Shown: positions 1-6,943, numbered from the stretch's first letter. The stretch: 7,256 nt of DNA from Clostridia bacterium (GCA_900754775.1 CAAEDZ010000361.1:1-7256); one strand, 5' to 3'. Notes: generated from the sequence alone by a model not told the origin. Numbers and translations are program-made.

Positions 1-80
1 AAACAATAGCCACCGGCGCATGCCAGGGCCGCCCCCACGCGCGTGGGGGCGGCCCTGGCATGCGCCGGTGGCTATTGTTT
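1..80. terminator. 80-bp perfect palindrome, likely bidirectional terminator
   Basis: Bases 1-40 are the exact reverse complement of bases 41-80, with no mismatch and no spacer; as RNA, the turn would be a CGCG tetraloop at the centre. The stem is very GC-rich in the middle and ends in A-rich and T-rich flanks. On the plus strand the stem runs into six Ts at 78-83, a classic intrinsic-terminator tail for transcription coming from the left. On the minus strand it ends in TTGTTT at the window edge, so the rest of that tail is out of view. The right arm contains the TAG stop codon (72-74) of the CheBR gene, which suits termination of that operon. Because the symmetry begins at base 1, an assembly fold-back at a contig end cannot be excluded. 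Confidence 0.7.
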
Positions 81-2624
81 TTTGGCGCGATCGGTCTCGA
101 GGCTGTCGATGATGGTGATGACCAGGCCCTTGATGCTGTTTTCCGTGGTGCGGTAGGGCGCGATCCTCAGGGTGTAATACTGGCCGTTGGTGGCCACGAC
201 CTCGCGGTCGATGGGGGCGAGGGTCTTGAGGACGGTCTGGGCGTCCTCGACGATCTTCTCATAGGGGAAGGAGTGGGCGAAGATCTGGATGGAGCGGCCC
301 ACATCCTGCTCCATGAGCTGGAACTCGCGGCCGATGTACTCGGTGAACTTGCGGATGTTGAGGTTGCCATCCACAAAGAGGATGCCGATCATCGTGGAGG
401 AGAGGAAGTTGGACAGGTCGTTGGTCATCATCGTCAACTCGTCGACCTTCTGCTGGTACTCGGTGTTGACGGTGTAGAGTTCCTCGTTGACGGACTGCAA
501 TTCCTCGTTGGAGCTTTGCAACTCTTCGTTGGCGGTGAGCAATTCCTCGTTGGCGGCCTGCAATTCCTCGTTGACGGTCTCCAATTCGCCGATGGTCTTG
601 CGCAGGTCTTCCTGCGATTCCTGCAGTTCCTGCTCAAGGTCGGTGATGCGGCGGGCGGCGGTGGTGTCGATGTCGTACTTTTCGCGCACGCCCTCCTCCA
701 CCTCGGCGGCGGGTTCGCTCTTGCGGCTGTCGTTAAAGATCATCGCCGTGAGGCCGCTGTCGTCCTTGCCCGCGGCGCGGATGGGGTAGACGCTCAAGTC
801 CACGTGCCTATGGCCGGAGGCGGTGTCCACGGGGATGTCTGTGTAGGTCACGGGCGAATTTTCGGCGCGGCTGCGGCTCAGGGCTGTGGAGGCGGCGAGG
901 CTCAAGTCCTTGTTGATGATGGAAAAGAGGTTGAACGACGCCTTGCCCGGGGCGATGGACACATAGTCCATGTAATTGCCGAAGAAGTGGATGACGCTGT
1001 TGGCGGCGTTGAGTACCAGCGAGGCGGGCATGAACTTTTCCAGAAAGCGCGTGTAGAGCGCCTCCATGCCCATATCCTGGCTTTCCATGCTCTGCAGGCT
1101 GACGGCGCGCGGCTGCACGGGCTGGATGTTGCTGGGGATGTTGAAGGTCGGCGCGGCGAGGTCGGCGGTCTTGCCCGAGCTGTTGTGGATGTAGATCTTC
1201 TCGGCGCTGCAGGCGGGCTTGAACACGTCCGAATACTCGTTGGCCGTCTCGCTCTTGCCGAGGAAGAGATAGCCGCCGTTTTTCAGCGCCGAATGGAAGA
1301 TGGCGAAGAGGCTGCGCTGCAACACCGGCTGGAAGTAGATCATCACATTGCGGCAGCTGATGAGATCGAGCTTGCCAAAGGGCGGGTCCGAGAGCATGTT
1401 GTGCGGCGCGAAGATAATCATGCGGCGGATGCTCTTGGCGATGACGTACTGGTCGTTGCGCTTGATGAAGAATCTGGAGAGGCGCTCGGGGGAGACGTCC
1501 TCGATGATGCTCTCGGCAAACACGCCCTTGCCGGCCTGCTCGATGGCCTGCACGTCGATGTCGGTGGCGAATATCTTGATGTCGCGCCGGAGGTGCAGCT
1601 CTTCCAGTATCTCCGCAAAGAGGATGGCGATGGAGTAGGCTTCCTCGCCCGTGGAACAGCCTGCGCTCCACACGCGGATGGGTTCGTCCTCCCGGGCATT
1701 CTGCACGATGGGATAGAGCGCCCTCTCCTTGAGCTTTTCAAAGTAGGACGGGTCGCGGAAGAAGTTGGTGACGCCGATGAGGATCTCCTTGACCAGCACG
1801 TTGACCTCTTCCGGGCTGTTGTCCAGCACGCGGGCGTACTCGGCCAGGCTCATGCTGTGGGTGACGACCATGCGGCGCTCGATGCGGCGCAGCACAGTGG
1901 TGCGCTTGTAGTGGGTGAAGTCTATACCGCGCACCTTTTTCAGCACGGCGTAGATGTGGGAAAAGCTCTCCTCGTCGGTGAAGAGGGTCTCGTCCTCCGG
2001 CTCGACGATGGCGTGGTGCCGGGCGTAGTGCAGAAGTTCGTCGGCGATGTCCTTGGGGGAAAGCACATAGTCCACCACGCCGGTGGCGATGGCGCTTCTG
2101 GGCATGCCGTCGAACTTGGCGGTGGAGGGCTCCTGCACGATGGTCAGGCCGCCCTTTTCCCTGGTGGTCCTGATGCCGCCGGTGCCGTCTGAGCCGGTGC
2201 CGGAGAGGACCACGGCGATGGCGTGTTCCTTTTTCTCCTCCGCCAGGGAATTGAAGAAGATGTCGATGGGGTGGTTGAGCGTGCCCTGCACGTAATCGCG
2301 CAGAAACAGCCTGCCGGAATGATAGGTGATGTTCTTCTTCGGCGGGATGAGGTAGACGGTGTTCTTCTCCACAGCCATGCCATCCTCCGCCTGCAAAACG
2401 GTCATCTGCGTATACTTGCCGAGGATGTCGGCCATCAGGCTCTTGTAGTCCGGCGCCAGATGCTGAATGACCACGAAGCTCAGGCCGCTGCCGGAGGGCA
2501 TGAAGCGGAAGAACTGCTGCAACGCCTCCAGACCGCCCGCCGACGCGCCGATGCCCACCACGAACATATCGTCGTCGCGCCGGGATCCCGTCTCGCACGG
2601 GGCTTTTTCTTCTACCTGCTCCAT
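72..2624 (-). CDS. CheB methylesterase / CheR methyltransferase fusion with PAS-like domains
   Basis: This 850-residue cytosolic protein joins two opposing chemotaxis enzymes. Residues about 20-200 are a CheB-type glutamate methylesterase: the catalytic Ser28 lies in GASAGG, His55 in QHLAP and Asp146 in GTGSDGTGG. Residues about 220-470 are a CheR-type SAM-dependent methyltransferase, with TNFFRD at 286-291, the SAM-binding segment around SAGCSTGEEAYS at 320-331, FATDID at 352-357 and CRNVMIYF at 424-431. A PAS-like region (about 522-632), a heptad coiled coil (about 657-739) and a second PAS-like region (about 737-842) follow. The CheB receiver domain is absent, and there is no C-terminal histidine kinase, which many related CheB-CheR-PAS proteins carry. 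The ATG at 2624 is chosen because AAGGAGG lies six bases upstream. An in-frame ATG at 2678 would add 18 basic residues and overlap the upstream gene. It lies 28 nt after the EAL gene, probably in the same operon. The methylated substrate is unknown. Confidence 0.93.
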   Translation of the reverse strand: MEQVEEKAPCETGSRRDDDMFVVGIGASAGGLEALQQFFRFMPSGSGLSFVVIQHLAPDYKSLMADILGKYTQMTVLQAEDGMAVEKNTVYLIPPKKNITYHSGRLFLRDYVQGTLNHPIDIFFNSLAEEKKEHAIAVVLSGTGSDGTGGIRTTREKGGLTIVQEPSTAKFDGMPRSAIATGVVDYVLSPKDIADELLHYARHHAIVEPEDETLFTDEESFSHIYAVLKKVRGIDFTHYKRTTVLRRIERRMVVTHSMSLAEYARVLDNSPEEVNVLVKEILIGVTNFFRDPSYFEKLKERALYPIVQNAREDEPIRVWSAGCSTGEEAYSIAILFAEILEELHLRRDIKIFATDIDVQAIEQAGKGVFAESIIEDVSPERLSRFFIKRNDQYVIAKSIRRMIIFAPHNMLSDPPFGKLDLISCRNVMIYFQPVLQRSLFAIFHSALKNGGYLFLGKSETANEYSDVFKPACSAEKIYIHNSSGKTADLAAPTFNIPSNIQPVQPRAVSLQSMESQDMGMEALYTRFLEKFMPASLVLNAANSVIHFFGNYMDYVSIAPGKASFNLFSIINKDLSLAASTALSRSRAENSPVTYTDIPVDTASGHRHVDLSVYPIRAAGKDDSGLTAMIFNDSRKSEPAAEVEEGVREKYDIDTTAARRITDLEQELQESQEDLRKTIGELETVNEELQAANEELLTANEELQSSNEELQSVNEELYTVNTEYQQKVDELTMMTNDLSNFLSSTMIGILFVDGNLNIRKFTEYIGREFQLMEQDVGRSIQIFAHSFPYEKIVEDAQTVLKTLAPIDREVVATNGQYYTLRIAPYRTTENSIKGLVITIIDSLETDRAKKQ
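468..572 (-). repeat. Five tandem 21-bp units encoding NEELxxx heptads
   Basis: Within the CheBR gene, five consecutive 21-bp units encode heptads of the form Asn-Glu-Glu-Leu-(Gln/Leu/Tyr)-x-x (residues 685-719 of the protein). The plus strand shows the recurring motif TTCCTCGTT or close variants every 21 bases. A degenerate sixth unit (NTEYQQK) follows. At the protein level this is a parallel coiled coil linking the two PAS-like regions, and this heptad pattern is a known feature of CheB-CheR-PAS fusion proteins. The DNA units differ from one another at several positions, so the array looks old rather than recently expanded. Confidence 0.85.
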
Positions 2625-2630
2625 AGAGCG

Positions 2631-2637
2631 CCTCCTT
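2631..2637 (-). promoter_or_regulatory. Ribosome binding site of the CheBR gene
   Basis: AAGGAGG on the minus strand lies six bases upstream of the ATG at 2624. It decides the start in favour of MEQVEEK over the upstream in-frame ATG at 2678. It sits inside the 28-nt gap after the stop codon (2653-2655) of the upstream gene, so the CheBR gene can be translated independently from a shared mRNA. Confidence 0.88.
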
Positions 2638-2652
2638 CTCTGTTTTGCATTC

Positions 2653-5600
2653 CTAGCTTTGGAAATACCTTTTTTCAAATTCGTCCACAGGCATGGGGCG
2701 GCCGTAGAAGTAGCCCTGCGCGTAGAAGCAGCCGTTGGCGAGCAGCGCGCTGGCCTGCGCCTGCGTCTCCACGCCCTCGGCGATGAGCAGCATGCCGCGG
2801 CTGTCGCAGATCTTGGCGATGTCGCGCACCATCATCTGCGAAACGCGGTTGGTGGCGATGTTGCGCGTCATGCTGCGGTCCAGCTTCACGGAGCGGAAGT
2901 CGAGGTCCGCCAGCATGGAGAGGTTGGAATAGCTGGAGCCGAGATCGTCCAGCGAGAAGGACAGCCCATAGCCGCTGAAGCGCTCGATGATCTCGGAGAA
3001 GGTGTTGTTCCCAAAGTCGCCGCCGGTCTCGGTGATCTCCAGTTCCACCAGGGACTGCGGCACATCCGGGTAGCGGCTCAAAATGGCCAGCACGGAGGCA
3101 AGCGCCGTGGGGTTGAGCAGCGTCCTGCGGGAAAAATTGCTGGAGATGGCGCGCAGGGGGAAGCCCCGGCGCTTCCAGCGATCAAGCGTACACAGCACAC
3201 TGTCGAAAACAAAGTAATCCAACTGGGAAATGGTGCCTTCTTCCTCCATGGTCTCGATGATGCGGCCGTGCGGCAAAAGTTCGCCGCGCTCGTTGAGTAC
3301 GCGGGTCAGCGCCTCGGCGCCGATGAGCTGCCCGGTGCGCATATCCACCTTGGGCTGCAGATAGATGGTGAAACGCCGCTTCTGCGGCTGCGCTTCTTCC
3401 TTCGCGCCCTCGGAAAGCTCTGGCACGGGGAGGATGTCCGTGGGCATGGCGCACTTCATGATCGAGCGCGCCTTGTCCACAAGATCCGGGGCCTTGAAGA
3501 TGCCGTCGGACCAGGAACAGCCGATGCGGAACAGGCCTGTGTACTTGCGGCCCACCAACTGCCGGACGCGGGCATACTGGTTGAGGAAGGATTCGTAGGT
3601 GGTGTCCACGCTGAGAACGATGAACTCCGCCTCACACGTATGGAAGAGGTATTTGGCGCCGAACACATCCTGAAGCACCTCGGAGATGCGCAAAAGCAGG
3701 CGCATGCCATATTCGTAGCCTCGCTGTTCCTTCATCCGGGCAAAATCCGGCACATCTACAGCCAAAGCGCCCATGGAGCGGTAGCGATCCGAATCCATGG
3801 CGTAGGCAGCGTCCTTGTATGCCTGTTGATTGGGCAGGGCATAGAGCCTGTCCAGCGGGGTGAGCGTCTCGGGCGCAGCGCAGCGGTTGGAGCGCGCGCG
3901 GCTCAAGTAGGGAAGCAGCTCAGTCAGCAGCGCCGTACTCTGCAGATTGCGGCGCGGATTTTCCAGACAGAGCAGCTGCCCGGCGCCATTGTGCTTTTCC
4001 ATGGGGAAGATGGCGTACTGCCAGGAGACTTTCCCGCCCGCAGCCCCCTCCCTGGGAGGCTCGCGCATGGAGAGTACCACCGGCGCGGCGGTATCGGCAT
4101 AGCGGGCAATGACCGGGAAGCGGCTGATGGGCTTGCCGGAGATGCTCTGCTGGATGCTGTGTTTTTCGTTTTCCACCCACTCGTTGAGCATGGTGACGAT
4201 CCTGCCCTGCTCGCCGAGGATGAGGATATAGACGCGGTCGGCGCGATAGTACTTGCCAAGGCGCGCCAGCACGGCGTTGATGCGCTCGTCCTGCCCATCG
4301 AGGGTGAGAAGAATGCGCATGCAGTCAAGCGCCACATCCTTGTCTTCCTCGGTCATCATGCGCATGCTCTCCAGCGGCTGCGGGGTGAGCGCCTCGGGCT
4401 TGACGCCGCCCAATTCGATGTCGTCCCAGCGATATTCTTCCTCCGCCAGCAGCACCGCGTCGGCGGACTCGCTCTCATGGGCGGCGCAGATGTGACCGGC
4501 CACCTGAGCCATGCGGTCAAAATCCGCCTTGTCCGCGCTCATGCAGACCGCCCCGGCCACAAAGCGGAGGAATTTGAGCGCTTTCACATCCGCCAGAGAA
4601 ACGCGCGTAAAGGAAAAGGCATTTTCCAGCCGTCGCTTGAGGATGGAGCGCGAACCGGCGTTGGGGAAGAAGGCGTAAAGGCTATCGTCGTCCTTGCGCC
4701 AGAGGATGCTGTCGGTATCGAGGAAGACGTTGAGGGCGGTGAGGATGTCCTGTTTCTGGCGGTTGCCGTCGCCCTCGCCGAGCAGCTCGCTGACGCCGCC
4801 GACGTGGATGACCACCAGCGCGCAGAGCGCCTGCCCGGCCTTTTGCAGGGCGTAGCGGGCCATGCGCCCGGCGCTTTCGGCGGAGTAGGCGCCGGTGTTG
4901 AGGTCAAATTCCGCAGTGGGCTGCACTTCCGTCTCCCAGCGGTGCTGGCGGTCGCGCAGGCTCATGTAGGCAAAGAGGCAGATGTCGCCGCTCTCCGGGT
5001 CCGGGCAGAGGTTGACGCCCACGGAGATCCACTGGATGGAGCCTTCCAGATCCACGACCTGGCTCAGCTCATAGAACCAATGGCGGCCCTGGGCAAATTC
5101 CTCCAACAGGCGCTCGCGGCTGAACTTCTCGGCAAAGCGCGCGCCATCCTCGGCGGAAAAGAGGCGGGAGATGCCGCTGTGGACCACCTGCGTGAAGGTC
5201 TGGAAGCGGATCAGTTCGACGCGCTCGCGGCCCTCCATCTGCAGTTTTTCCACCGTATCGGTGGTGATGTCAGCCTGCAGGTAGCAGTACAGGTGCGGGT
5301 AGAGGTCCGCGGGCATGACGCGGCGCTGCAGGGAGCGCTGGCGCAGGGGCATGTAGGAAAGGTCTTCCTTGATGCCGATGGCCTTTTCCGGGCGGCCCTC
5401 CTCGTCGTAGAGCATGTGGTAGGACATGGAGCCCCAGCCGTAGTTGCTCGTCTGGCGGTACTGAAGGATGAAGTTGCCGCTGCCCTCGCTCCTGCCGGAG
5501 AGCAGTTCCTGCGCGAAGGTGCGGAAGCGCGCGGCGCTGTCCCGGTGGACGCGGCCGGTCTCGATGAGCGAATCGGGGAAATTCTCGTAGAGCGTCTGGC

Positions 5601-6573
5601 GGCCGCCCGGGAGGTTTTTTGTGTACAGCAGGCGGAATGCGCGCGCCTTGACGTCCACTTCCCAGAGCTGGTAGTCGGTCTCGGCGGCGAGGAAGTGCAG
5701 CCATTCGCGCTTTTCGTCGTACTGGCTTTTCAGTTCCTCAAGGCCGGAGATGTTGTGGGAGATCTCCAGCACCACGGCGCCCGCCTCCGCCTCGGAGATG
5801 CGCAAAAGGCGCAGACGGCAGGGGATCCACGCAGCCCCGTCGCGGGAGACGCGGTAGCGGCTCTCCACGGGTTGGCCCGTCTCGGCGGCCTCGCGCACGT
5901 CGCGCTCGTAGGCCTCGCTATCGGCGGGGTGGATGCGTATCTGCCCCGGCGCGGCGGCGTCGCCGGCGAGGGAGAGGCGGCGGTAGTAGCCGGGGCTTAT
6001 GTACACGGCCTTTTGGCCCTTGCCGATCTCGATCAGGCGCACACCCTCGTCGATATAGCTGCGCAGCATCTGCGAGGAAAACGATTCCGAGGCGGCGCGG
6101 AAAAAGGCCGGCTCCGTGCCCGGCATGGTGTAAATGTAGAAGCGGCGGTTGGCATCCTTGTGCGCCATCTCCAGAGCGTAATCCGCCTTGCGGAAGATGG
6201 CCTTGAACTCGTCATCGTAAGCGCGAAAGACGTAGACGCCCACATAGCTCTCGATAGACTCCGCCGGGTTCTGCTCGTTGGCAAACCACAGGGCTTCGCT
6301 CAATGTGGCCGCCTTTTCCCAGACGACGCTGCCGGTGAGGTTGCCGGTGAGGAAGGCGGCGAAGCGGTTCTCGCCCAGATAGCCGACGATGTCCGTGATG
6401 CGGAAAAAGCGGGAAAGCAGGCTGGCGGCGCGCTCGGCGCTTTCCGTCATGTCCAGCGCCCTGCCCGCTTCGCGGCTTTCGACGCTGAGCAAAAAAAGCG
6501 CGCAGACATCCCGGGGGCCAAGCGTTTGCATGCGGGCCTCGATGTCGCGCATCAGTTCCTGATAATTTTGCAT
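2653..6573 (-). CDS. Multidomain EAL cyclic-di-GMP phosphodiesterase with degenerate GGDEF, PAS and GAF regions
   Basis: This 1306-residue protein ends in an EAL domain (about 1065-1304) that should hydrolyse cyclic-di-GMP to pGpG. The expected catalytic and metal-binding residues are present: Glu1087 and Arg1091 (GAEALTR), Asn1146, Glu1179 (LEITET), Asp1209-Asp1210, Lys1230, Glu1266 (AEGVET) and Gln1286 (AQGYFYGRP). Loop 6 reads DDLGSSYSN instead of the usual DDFGTGYSS. Ahead of it lie, in order, a GGDEF-fold domain (about 1-150, motif GENRF at 67-71), three PAS-like regions (about 165-280, 290-405, 425-540), a second GGDEF-like domain (about 550-705, DDDSL at 628-632), a GAF-like region (about 740-895) and a third GGDEF-like domain (about 900-1050, CEAEF at 980-984). 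None of the three GGDEF sites looks able to make cyclic-di-GMP. No signal peptide or membrane segment is visible. The start at 6573 follows GGAGGGGGG; an upstream in-frame ATG at 6753 lies within the promoter. The PAS and GAF assignments are weaker than the EAL call. Confidence 0.92.
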   Translation of the reverse strand: MQNYQELMRDIEARMQTLGPRDVCALFLLSVESREAGRALDMTESAERAASLLSRFFRITDIVGYLGENRFAAFLTGNLTGSVVWEKAATLSEALWFANEQNPAESIESYVGVYVFRAYDDEFKAIFRKADYALEMAHKDANRRFYIYTMPGTEPAFFRAASESFSSQMLRSYIDEGVRLIEIGKGQKAVYISPGYYRRLSLAGDAAAPGQIRIHPADSEAYERDVREAAETGQPVESRYRVSRDGAAWIPCRLRLLRISEAEAGAVVLEISHNISGLEELKSQYDEKREWLHFLAAETDYQLWEVDVKARAFRLLYTKNLPGGRQTLYENFPDSLIETGRVHRDSAARFRTFAQELLSGRSEGSGNFILQYRQTSNYGWGSMSYHMLYDEEGRPEKAIGIKEDLSYMPLRQRSLQRRVMPADLYPHLYCYLQADITTDTVEKLQMEGRERVELIRFQTFTQVVHSGISRLFSAEDGARFAEKFSRERLLEEFAQGRHWFYELSQVVDLEGSIQWISVGVNLCPDPESGDICLFAYMSLRDRQHRWETEVQPTAEFDLNTGAYSAESAGRMARYALQKAGQALCALVVIHVGGVSELLGEGDGNRQKQDILTALNVFLDTDSILWRKDDDSLYAFFPNAGSRSILKRRLENAFSFTRVSLADVKALKFLRFVAGAVCMSADKADFDRMAQVAGHICAAHESESADAVLLAEEEYRWDDIELGGVKPEALTPQPLESMRMMTEEDKDVALDCMRILLTLDGQDERINAVLARLGKYYRADRVYILILGEQGRIVTMLNEWVENEKHSIQQSISGKPISRFPVIARYADTAAPVVLSMREPPREGAAGGKVSWQYAIFPMEKHNGAGQLLCLENPRRNLQSTALLTELLPYLSRARSNRCAAPETLTPLDRLYALPNQQAYKDAAYAMDSDRYRSMGALAVDVPDFARMKEQRGYEYGMRLLLRISEVLQDVFGAKYLFHTCEAEFIVLSVDTTYESFLNQYARVRQLVGRKYTGLFRIGCSWSDGIFKAPDLVDKARSIMKCAMPTDILPVPELSEGAKEEAQPQKRRFTIYLQPKVDMRTGQLIGAEALTRVLNERGELLPHGRIIETMEEEGTISQLDYFVFDSVLCTLDRWKRRGFPLRAISSNFSRRTLLNPTALASVLAILSRYPDVPQSLVELEITETGGDFGNNTFSEIIERFSGYGLSFSLDDLGSSYSNLSMLADLDFRSVKLDRSMTRNIATNRVSQMMVRDIAKICDSRGMLLIAEGVETQAQASALLANGCFYAQGYFYGRPMPVDEFEKRYFQS

Positions 6574-6718
6574 AAAATGTACCCCCCTCCGCAAAATTTT
6601 AACATTTCCGGGGAGAGCCTTGCGTCCTGTCCCTTCGCCTGCGCGGGGCGCCTTGCCTTGCGCATATGCCGATGCAAAGGAGCGTGCGCGCGGGGCATAG
6701 ATAGCTTTTTTATGATAC
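6574..6718 (-). promoter_or_regulatory. Structured 5' leader of the EAL-CheBR operon
   Basis: The predicted leader is about 145 nt, longer than translation needs. Four stems can be drawn by eye. TATGCC (6694-6699) pairs with GGCATA (6665-6670). TGCGC (6660-6664) pairs with GCGCA (6640-6644). GAAATGT (6602-6608) pairs with ACATTTT (6574-6580), placing the ribosome binding site in the loop directly before the start codon. CTCTCC (6612-6617) can pair with the ribosome binding site itself (6585-6590, one G-U pair). The last two are interleaved, so they form either a pseudoknot or alternatives. No T-run terminator is present, so any control here would act on translation. No known riboswitch class is identified with confidence. 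Confidence 0.4.
6582..6590 (-). promoter_or_regulatory. Ribosome binding site of the EAL gene
   Basis: GGAGGGGGG on the minus strand is followed by an eight-base AT-rich spacer (TACATTTT) and then ATG at 6573. This fixes the start at MQNYQEL. The 60 in-frame codons upstream are rejected as coding because they run through the leader into the promoter -35 box. Confidence 0.85.
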
Positions 6719-6724
6719 TTACCT

Positions 6725-6753
6725 ATTATAACACACGGGGTGCGCCGGTGCAA
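6725..6753 (-). promoter_or_regulatory. Sigma-A-type promoter of the EAL-CheBR operon
   Basis: On the minus strand TTGCAC (6748-6753) is separated by exactly 17 bases from TATAAT (6725-6730), a perfect -10 box. Transcription should start near 6718, giving a leader of about 145 nt. The -10 region sits in an AT-rich island within otherwise GC-rich DNA. No second promoter is evident in the 28-nt gap between the two operon genes. Confidence 0.85.
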
Positions 6754-6862
6754 GGGGCGCGCTGTATTTTGATGCGTAAAAAGCAGTTTACCTCTCCCGG
6801 CAGCGCGCCACGGCGTATTCAGGATTTCACCGTAGTTTCACAAAAAATCGGCAGAAAATTGC
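6754..6862. other. Intergenic centre between divergent promoters
   Basis: This stretch lies upstream of both promoters. It has a few A/T-rich patches (for example near 6765-6790 and 6833-6860) that could serve as upstream promoter elements or regulator contacts. No gene, repeat or convincing operator was found in it. Confidence 0.5.
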
Positions 6863-6891
6863 ATGACAACGCCACAGACGCGCGCTAGAAT
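6863..6891 (+). promoter_or_regulatory. Predicted promoter of the MarR-family gene
   Basis: ATGACA (6863-6868) differs from the consensus -35 TTGACA at one base. It is followed by a 17-base spacer and TAGAAT (6886-6891), one base from TATAAT. The start of transcription would fall near 6898, leaving a leader of about 45 nt before the GTG start. The -10 box overlaps the left arm of the inverted repeat at 6890-6913. Confidence 0.75.
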
Positions 6892-6913
6892 ATTGTTTGC
6901 TTCCGAACAATAT
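6890..6913. promoter_or_regulatory. Inverted-repeat operator, likely MarR autoregulation site
   Basis: ATATTGTT (6890-6897) and AACAATAT (6906-6913) are perfect reverse complements separated by eight bases. The element covers the end of the -10 box and the predicted transcription start of the MarR-family gene. Size, symmetry and AT-rich half-sites fit operators bound by MarR dimers, and bound protein would block RNA polymerase. Assignment to this regulator is inferred from position; a different dimeric repressor is possible. Confidence 0.7.
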
Positions 6914-6930
6914 CCCCCATGGGCACGGAA

Positions 6931-6936
6931 GGGAGG
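6931..6936 (+). promoter_or_regulatory. Ribosome binding site that sets the GTG start of the MarR gene
   Basis: GGGAGG lies seven bases upstream of GTG at 6944. An ATG at 6919-6921 is out of frame with the coding sequence, and no in-frame ATG is seen near the binding site, so GTG is the best start. Confidence 0.85.
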
Positions 6937-6943
6937 AAACGGC

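Noticed and set aside
1..80. Similarity of the palindrome ends (AACAATA/TATTGTT) to the MarR operator half-sites
   Set aside because: The half-sites are 66 bases apart at the gene end and are explained by the A- and T-rich flanks of a terminator; probably chance.
60..2192. A 710-codon open frame on the plus strand antisense to the CheBR gene
   Set aside because: Its start lies within the palindrome, it has no plausible ribosome binding site, and its composition is typical of an antisense shadow. The opposite strand has clear catalytic motifs.
2625..2678. An 18-residue N-terminal extension of the CheBR protein
   Set aside because: The in-frame ATG at 2678 lacks a good binding site and overlaps the upstream gene, while the ATG at 2624 has AAGGAGG at ideal spacing.
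6574..6753. A 60-residue N-terminal extension of the EAL protein
   Set aside because: The ATG at 6753 falls in the -35 box of the operon promoter, and the extension would be read through the leader. The start at 6573 has a strong binding site.
6841..6858. A GCCGAT box on the minus strand resembling a flagellar sigma-28 -10 element
   Set aside because: No TAAA-like -35 element lies at the required distance upstream, and the operon already has a near-consensus sigma-A promoter.
2467..6888. A 1473-codon open frame on the plus strand antisense to the EAL gene
   Set aside because: It has no ribosome binding site or recognisable domain, shows skewed Ala/Gly/His/Val-rich composition, and runs through both promoters. 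It is a shadow created by the GC-rich third positions of the real gene.
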